Assembly: GCF_945906775.1 (NCBI RefSeq)
Contig: NZ_CAMDRE010000003.1
Coordinates: 186,001-250,000 of the forward strand
Reading direction: 5' to 3'
Length of the DNA stretch: 64,000 nucleotides
Source of the DNA: Citrobacter sp. Marseille-Q6884
GTDB lineage: Bacteria; Pseudomonadota; Gammaproteobacteria; Enterobacterales; Enterobacteriaceae
How positions within the stretch are numbered: position 1 is the first letter of the stretch; each line of letters starts with the position of its first letter. Both the position numbers and the translations under genes were made by a program. This document shows, piece by piece, positions 59,158 through 64,000 of the stretch. The notes beneath the pieces were generated by a model that saw nothing but the letters and a program-made list of their open reading frames with translations, was not told where the DNA came from and ran no database searches.

Positions 59158-60576
59158 TTAGCGACGAATAAGACGTTGCAGACGCATATCGAGCGTGATG
59201 GCTTCGCCAGGCTGAATATCATTCAGCGCTTCGCCCTGCTGGCATAGCCAGGCGATCCCCGCCGCGCGGGCGATAATCGCGCCGTGGGCCTGTTCGCTGC
59301 CGTCGCGCAGGCACAGGCCGGTGACCTTGCTGGCATCCAGTTGGAGTACAGTCGAGGGATAAATATTGTCGGCGATAATAATCGTCGGCTCACTGGCGAA
59401 TGGCAGCGTCTCCTTAATACCCTGCAGATGGCGCAGCGTGCGCTGCAGAATATCGTCGACATCGATATAACGGGCCTGCAGATAGGCGTCATCCAGCTGA
59501 CGATACTGCTGGCTGAGCTCCATCAGCACTTGATGCCACGCCCATTCCGCCGAGCACTGTTCGGTGAGCAGGCGATCGTTGGCGGCATCAAACAGATCTT
59601 CATCGTCGAGCAAGGTGTGATGACCGGCGAAGATCGCCGCGATATCGGCGTTAAATTTGTGTTCCGCCAGCTCGGTGAGCGCATTGAGATCGGCCAGCGT
59701 CTGGTCGATCGCCTGGCGCAGGCGCTGCTGCTCGCGGGCGATGTCGGCGGCGGCGGGGAGCGCCGGTTGGATCGGCGCCTGCGGATAAATCATCGCGGCG
59801 CCTTCAACACGCGCAGGTATGGCGGGTTCCGCTGTCGGCTGCGCCTCCGGCGACTCGCCGAAGTTATCGGCGGCCAGCGCCTGAAACGCCGCCAGCGCCG
59901 CATCGGCGTCCGGACCGCGGGCCAGCAGGCGCAGCTTATCGTGGCGGCGCACCTGTAGCAGAGCGATTTGATTCAGACTGTCCGGGGTGACGCATTTGCC
60001 GTTTTTCTCCAGCACCAGGTCGGCGTTAAAACCCGCCAGCGCGGCGACCAGCTTTGATGCCGGACGCACGTGCAGGCCGTTGTGATTGTTAATAATGACT
60101 GAAACCGATTTAGCATCGCCGTCGTCAGCAAGCGTTGGGGCGGCGGCGTCAGGCGTGTGCGAAGGTAAACCCAGCTGAACCCGCTTGGCTTCCAGGGCGT
60201 TCATGGCATCGGCGATAACTTTGTCGATCCCGGCGCCGGAGGCGGCGCTGACGGTGGCCGCCAGCGTCCCTTCGACCAGCGGCGCGGCGCACAGCCGCAC
60301 CTTTGCCGCCATCGCCGGATCGAGCAGATCGAGGGCGGTTTCGGCGCTGAGCAGGGCGCTGCCGATATCCATCATCACCAGAACATGGTCGGTATCGGCG
60401 ACGGATTCGATCGCCTCCATGACTTTAATCGGATCGGTGCCGATCGGGCTGTCGGGATCGTCGATCCCGGCGGCGATCGCCAGCTTACAGCCATCGTTCA
60501 TTAACATCTGCCGGGCCAGTTCTCCGACACCTTCGCCCAGCCGGGCGCTATGAGAAACAATAACCAGGTTTACCAT
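59158..60576 (-). CDS. dhaM: PTS-dependent dihydroxyacetone kinase phosphotransferase subunit DhaM
   Basis: 472 residues from MVNLVIVSHSARLGEGVGEL (AAGGAAATCGCG upstream); the open frame extends upstream across dhaL but that is not used. Domains: EIIA-mannose type (1-~130, phospho-His in IVSHSARL), HPr type (~155-240, His in NNHNGLHVRPAS) and a truncated enzyme I N-terminal type (~270-472, His in SEQAHGAIIARAAGI). It relays phosphate from the PTS to DhaL-ADP. A three-domain DhaM is usual for enterobacteria. Confidence 0.94.
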   Translation of the reverse strand: MVNLVIVSHSARLGEGVGELARQMLMNDGCKLAIAAGIDDPDSPIGTDPIKVMEAIESVADTDHVLVMMDIGSALLSAETALDLLDPAMAAKVRLCAAPLVEGTLAATVSAASGAGIDKVIADAMNALEAKRVQLGLPSHTPDAAAPTLADDGDAKSVSVIINNHNGLHVRPASKLVAALAGFNADLVLEKNGKCVTPDSLNQIALLQVRRHDKLRLLARGPDADAALAAFQALAADNFGESPEAQPTAEPAIPARVEGAAMIYPQAPIQPALPAAADIAREQQRLRQAIDQTLADLNALTELAEHKFNADIAAIFAGHHTLLDDEDLFDAANDRLLTEQCSAEWAWHQVLMELSQQYRQLDDAYLQARYIDVDDILQRTLRHLQGIKETLPFASEPTIIIADNIYPSTVLQLDASKVTGLCLRDGSEQAHGAIIARAAGIAWLCQQGEALNDIQPGEAITLDMRLQRLIRR

Positions 60577-60586
60577 CGCGATTTCC

Positions 60587-61219
60587 TTACTCTTTGGCGG
60601 CGGCAGCCAGCATCTGAACCATAAACAGCACCGAGGTCGCGCCGGGATCCTGATGCCCGATGCTGCGCTCGCCGAGATAGCTGGCGCGGCCTTTACGCGC
60701 CTGCATGGTGATGGTGGCGTGGGCGGCGCGCTCGGCCACTTCGCAGGCGGCATCCAGCGCGGCAGGGATAGACAGATGTTGCTCGCTGGAATGACGCAGG
60801 GATTCCACCACCGGCAGCCAGACGTCGCACATCGTCTTATCGCCCGGCTCCGCTTTACCACGGTTGACGACGCCGTCCGCGCCTTCGCGGATCATCTGAT
60901 AAAGCTCGTCGAGGGTCAGGCTCTGATGCGCCTGGGTGACCTGGGCGGCGCGGATAAAGAAGGTGCCGAACAGCGGGCCGCTGGCGCCGCCGACGTTGGA
61001 AAGCAGCGTCATCCCGGTATTCTTGAGAATAAAACCGATGTCTTTATCGGCGATCGACGGCAGCTTTTCGACCACTTTGCTGAAGCCGCGATGCATATTG
61101 AGGCCGTGGTCGGCGTCGCCGATCTCTTTATCAAGGCCGGTGAGAAAATCGCTCTGTTTGGTGAAAATGTCGCCACAGCGGTACAGCCAGTCGACGATTT
61201 GCGTTCTGTTCAGTGACAT
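60587..61219 (-). CDS. dhaL: Dihydroxyacetone kinase ADP-binding subunit DhaL
   Basis: 210 residues from MSLNRTQIVDWLYRCGD. DAK2/DhaL with the Mg-ADP site GDADHGLNMHRGF and GGASGPLFGTFF, GPGDKT-like AEPGDKTMCDVW. ADP stays bound and is rephosphorylated by DhaM. Ten bases separate it from each neighbour. Confidence 0.95.
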   Translation of the reverse strand: MSLNRTQIVDWLYRCGDIFTKQSDFLTGLDKEIGDADHGLNMHRGFSKVVEKLPSIADKDIGFILKNTGMTLLSNVGGASGPLFGTFFIRAAQVTQAHQSLTLDELYQMIREGADGVVNRGKAEPGDKTMCDVWLPVVESLRHSSEQHLSIPAALDAACEVAERAAHATITMQARKGRASYLGERSIGHQDPGATSVLFMVQMLAAAAKE

Positions 61220-61229
61220 GTCGTGCTCC

Positions 61230-62300
61230 TTATTTTCCCCAGTTCAGCGCTGGGGTATGGACCGGGGCGTCCCATAACGCCAGTGTGTCATCATCCGCTT
61301 TCAGCAGGGTGATGGAGAAACCCGCCATATCCAGCGAGGTGCAGTAGCTGCCGATGAGGTTGCGTTCAATCACAATGCCGGACGCTTCGCAGCGCTGGGC
61401 AAGGCGGTTGTAAACGCCGTACAGTTCGGAAAGCGGGGTGGCGCCGAGGTTATTGGCCAGCGCGATAACCCGATCGCCGTTTTGCAGCGCGGTTTTGCTC
61501 TGTTTCACTTCCTGCCACGCTCCCTTGACGTTATCCCACTGGCGCAGCGTGCGGCTGTATGCGCCGTTTTCCAGCAGGGTATCGACCATCTCATCGACGG
61601 TTTGGTCGAGCGAGCTGAAGCGGCGGCGGTCGATACCCGGCTCGCCATGGATGCCGACGCCGAACTCCATCTCATCATCTTTCAGGGTAAAGGAGGGCTG
61701 TCCGGCGGCCGGTACGGTGCAGGCGCCCAGCGCGATGCCAATCGAGTGACCAAGGTTATTTAAACGGCGGCCCAGTTCAGCGCAGGCTTCCAGCGAGTCG
61801 CCGCGTTCGGCGGCGGCGCCGACCAGTTTTTCAATCAGCACGGTATTGGCGACGCCGCGGCGTCCGGCGGTATAGAGGCTGTCTTTTACCGCCACGTCGT
61901 CATCCACCACGACGGTGGTAACCTTAACGCCACTTTCGTGCAGCAGCTCGGTGGCGGTCTCAAAATTCAGGATGTCGCCGGTATAGTTTTTGATAATCAG
62001 CAGGACGCCTTCGCCGCCGTCAATCTGCATCGCGCATTCGAACATTTTGTCCGGCGTCGGCGAGGTGAAAATTTCCCCCGGACAGGCGCCGGAGAGCATG
62101 CCCTGGCCGATGTAGCCGCAGTGCATCGGTTCGTGTCCGCTGCCGCCGCCGGAGAGCAGCGCCACTTTGCCGGCGACCGGTGCATCAGCGCGGGTGACAT
62201 AGACCGGGTCCTGGTGCAGCGTCAGTTCAGGATGCGCCTTCGCCAGGCCGATAAGCTGTTCACTCAGTACATCTTCCACACGGTTAATCAGTTTTTTCAT
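61230..62300 (-). CDS. dhaK: PTS-dependent dihydroxyacetone kinase substrate-binding subunit DhaK
   Basis: 356 residues from MKKLINRVEDVLSEQLIGLA. DAK1 fold: LLSGGGSGHEPMHCGYIG, KNYTGDILNF, and the hemiaminal-forming His in GVGIHGEPGIDRR. First gene of the leftward dhaKLM operon, with GGAGCATAAACA before the ATG and twin operators ~110-150 bp upstream. Confidence 0.95.
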   Translation of the reverse strand: MKKLINRVEDVLSEQLIGLAKAHPELTLHQDPVYVTRADAPVAGKVALLSGGGSGHEPMHCGYIGQGMLSGACPGEIFTSPTPDKMFECAMQIDGGEGVLLIIKNYTGDILNFETATELLHESGVKVTTVVVDDDVAVKDSLYTAGRRGVANTVLIEKLVGAAAERGDSLEACAELGRRLNNLGHSIGIALGACTVPAAGQPSFTLKDDEMEFGVGIHGEPGIDRRRFSSLDQTVDEMVDTLLENGAYSRTLRQWDNVKGAWQEVKQSKTALQNGDRVIALANNLGATPLSELYGVYNRLAQRCEASGIVIERNLIGSYCTSLDMAGFSITLLKADDDTLALWDAPVHTPALNWGK

Positions 62301-62405
62301 TGTTTATGCTCCGTAGGGTAGGGGGAGGTCGCCTGTCTATAAGGGTAGCCCGGCGATGTAGTGATTCTGGCTGAGCGGGCGCAAAATAAAATGCCGTCAA
62401 AATTG

Positions 62406-62451
62406 GTTCCATAACGGAACGTAGAAAAGAATTTTTGTTCCTTTATGGAAC
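62406..62451. promoter_or_regulatory. Twin GTTCC-N5-GGAAC operators before dhaKLM
   Basis: GTTCC-ATAAC-GGAAC (62406-62420) and GTTCC-TTTAT-GGAAC (62437-62451), centres 31 bp apart (about three helical turns). Strong candidate sites for the dha regulator (DhaR or similar), which is not in the window. Confidence 0.7.
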
Positions 62452-62652
62452 ATTAATTGCCGATAAACAGGAGAAATGCGAGCCAGCGCTAATAATTTGT
62501 CCGTTTTTTTCTGCTATCAGAAATGGGGCAAGGATGATTTTTTTCGCCATTGTGCCGCATTGAGGCGATTTTCTGCGTTAAAGAGGGGAGACGATAGCGG
62601 CTTTTTTGCCAAAATGATCCGATCGCGATCGCAATCCCATCGCTTTCTCAGT

Positions 62653-62669
62653 CACATTGTTTCAATGTG
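62653..62669. promoter_or_regulatory. Palindrome CACATTG-TTT-CAATGTG in the dhaK-gldA gap
   Basis: A perfect 7-3-7 inverted repeat overlapping a second one, GTTTCA-ATG-TGAAAC (62659-62673). It lies ~185 bp before gldA and could be a regulator site; identity unknown. The rest of the 555-bp gap holds promoters only and no convincing gene. Confidence 0.5.
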
Positions 62670-62855
62670 AAACGCATTATTTTTTTATCTGTTTCAGAAC
62701 AGAACAAAAAAGGGAAAATTTTTTTCGCCGCGGCTCGCCCTACAGTGGATGCATCGCTCCGGCAGCGTGGCTGTAAGCGCCATTGATATCAGGCGCCGCG
62801 GCATGACGGCCTGGGCTCACGTGTCAACATACGCACTTATTTGAGGGTGAAAGGA

Positions 62856-63953
62856 ATGCTAAAAGTTATTCAATCTCCAGCCAAATATCTCCAGGGACCT
62901 GATGCCGCCATGCTGTTTGGCGAATACGCTAAAAACCTGGCCGACAGCTTTTTTGTTATCGCCGATGACTTCGTGATGAAGTTGGCGGGCGACAAAGTAT
63001 TGAACGGCCTGCATAGCCACAATATTAGCTGCCATGCGGAACGGTTTAACGGCGAGTGCAGCCATGCGGAAATCAACCGCCTGATCGCCATTCTTAAGCA
63101 GCACGGCTGCCGCGGCGTGGTGGGTATCGGCGGCGGGAAAACCCTCGATACAGCGAAGGCGATCGGCTATTACCAGAAGCTGCCGGTGGTGGTGATCCCG
63201 ACAATTGCCTCAACCGATGCGCCGACCAGCGCGCTGTCGGTTATCTACACCGAGGCGGGCGAGTTTGAAGAGTATCTGATCTACCCGAAAAACCCGGATA
63301 TGGTGGTGATGGACACGGCGATTATCGCCAAAGCGCCGGTACGCTTGCTGGTGGCCGGGATGGGCGATGCGCTCTCCACCTGGTTTGAAGCCAAGGCCTG
63401 CTTCGATGCGCGAGCCACCAGCATGGCGGGCGGGCAGTCCACGGCGGCGGCCTTGAGCCTGGCGCGCCTGTGCTATGATACGCTGCTGGCGGAAGGCGAA
63501 AAAGCACGCCTGGCGGCTCAGGCTGGAGTGGTGACCGATGCGCTGGAGCGTATTGTCGAAGCCAACACCTATCTGAGCGGTATCGGTTTTGAGAGCAGCG
63601 GCCTGGCCGGCGCGCACGCGATTCACAACGGTTTCACCATCCTTGAAGAGTGCCACCATCTGTATCACGGCGAAAAAGTCGCTTTCGGCACCCTGGCGCA
63701 GCTGGTACTGCAAAATAGCCCGCTGGAAGAGATCGAAACCGTGATGGGCTTCTGTGAAAAAGTCGGCCTGCCGATCACCCTTGCCCAGATGGGCGTGAAA
63801 GAGGGTATCGAAAGCAAAATCCACGCGGTGGCGAAAGCCACCTGCGCGGAAGGCGAAACCATCCACAATATGCCGTTCCCGGTCACCGCGGATAGCGTCT
63901 ACGCCGCCATCCTTACCGCGGACCTGCTTGGGCAGCAGTGGCTGGCGCGTTAA
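62856..63953 (+). CDS. gldA: Glycerol dehydrogenase (DhaD/GldA), NAD-linked
   Basis: 365 residues from MLKVIQSPAKYLQGPDAA; AAAGGA precedes this ATG, five upstream codons are optional. Iron/zinc-type alcohol dehydrogenase fold: NAD loop GIGGGKTLDTAKA, IPTIASTDAPTSA, and metal ligands Asp in GMGDALSTWFEA, His in GAHAIHNGF and His in HLYHGEKVAFG. Oxidises glycerol to dihydroxyacetone, which the kinases at left phosphorylate. Divergent from dhaKLM. Very close to Klebsiella DhaD. Confidence 0.96.
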   Translation: MLKVIQSPAKYLQGPDAAMLFGEYAKNLADSFFVIADDFVMKLAGDKVLNGLHSHNISCHAERFNGECSHAEINRLIAILKQHGCRGVVGIGGGKTLDTAKAIGYYQKLPVVVIPTIASTDAPTSALSVIYTEAGEFEEYLIYPKNPDMVVMDTAIIAKAPVRLLVAGMGDALSTWFEAKACFDARATSMAGGQSTAAALSLARLCYDTLLAEGEKARLAAQAGVVTDALERIVEANTYLSGIGFESSGLAGAHAIHNGFTILEECHHLYHGEKVAFGTLAQLVLQNSPLEEIETVMGFCEKVGLPITLAQMGVKEGIESKIHAVAKATCAEGETIHNMPFPVTADSVYAAILTADLLGQQWLAR

Positions 63954-64000
63954 GTCTTTCACAAGGTTCTATGCCGCGGCGCATTGCGGCATCAACTCCT

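Overview
The window looks like enterobacterial accessory DNA, most likely from a large Klebsiella/Raoultella/Enterobacter-group plasmid or integrated element. It is joined at its right end to ordinary chromosomal sequence of the Klebsiella type. Evidence for the group: the right-hand 8 kb carries yqjH and yqjI remnants, a REP pair, an ATP-type dihydroxyacetone kinase, dhaKLM and a DhaD/GldA glycerol dehydrogenase, all GC-rich and close to Klebsiella/Citrobacter sequences I recognise. The left 53 kb is a lower-GC mosaic with many insertion sequences. No replication initiator of a known plasmid incompatibility group, tRNA, rRNA or CRISPR array was seen.

Layout. (1) 1-8.8 kb is IS-scarred: two tandem unknown paralogues, a complete IS26, a decapitated AraC-type regulator, a small monooxygenase, a LysR gene cut by an IS5-type element, an IS1 with a frameshifted insB, a chemotaxis receptor and a second IS5-type copy. 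(2) 8.9-13.9 kb is a small stress and sulfur/metal cluster: DUF134 regulator, NifX-like protein, hotdog thioesterase, Dps, and an ArsR persulfide-type sensor divergent from a CoA-disulfide reductase-rhodanese fusion. (3) 14-19 kb is a Tn3-family transposon (resolvase and transposase) abutting an IS110-family transposase. (4) 19.4-52.9 kb is a long plasmid-like block of mostly short unknown genes, nearly all on the + strand. Mixed in is a DNA-maintenance toolkit: UmuDC, a Tus homologue, an orphan Cas6e-like RNase, a PP-loop enzyme, SSB, a DNA polymerase III beta-clamp homologue, Dam methylase, RdgC, an HNH nuclease and a DUF4942 methyltransferase. (5) 52.9-56.1 kb holds a type III restriction Res gene and only the 3' end of its Mod partner, fused to a truncated chromosomal yqjI. 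(6) 56.1-64 kb is chromosomal yqjH and the dha kinase/glycerol dehydrogenase genes.

Three things tie block 4 together. First, at least eleven + strand genes are preceded by the same promoter architecture, TTCGT(C/T/A) with 16-17 bp to a -10-like hexamer, suggesting a common regulon. Second, the 12.5 kb segment 39908-52390 is bounded by inverted IS5-type copies and sits inside a phage-Gp2-like gene; the two gene halves rejoin in frame across a 4-bp CTAA duplication, so the segment behaves as a composite transposon. It carries the same promoter motif, so it derives from the same family of replicon. Third, the gene content points to a replicon that brings its own replication-fork and repair functions.

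The most unusual signals are the shared promoter class, the orphan Cas6e-like gene next to a Tus homologue and a C4-like antisense RNA region, the plasmid-borne beta clamp/RdgC/SSB/Dam set, the split Gp2-like gene, and the yqjI-mod junction at a short shared sequence.
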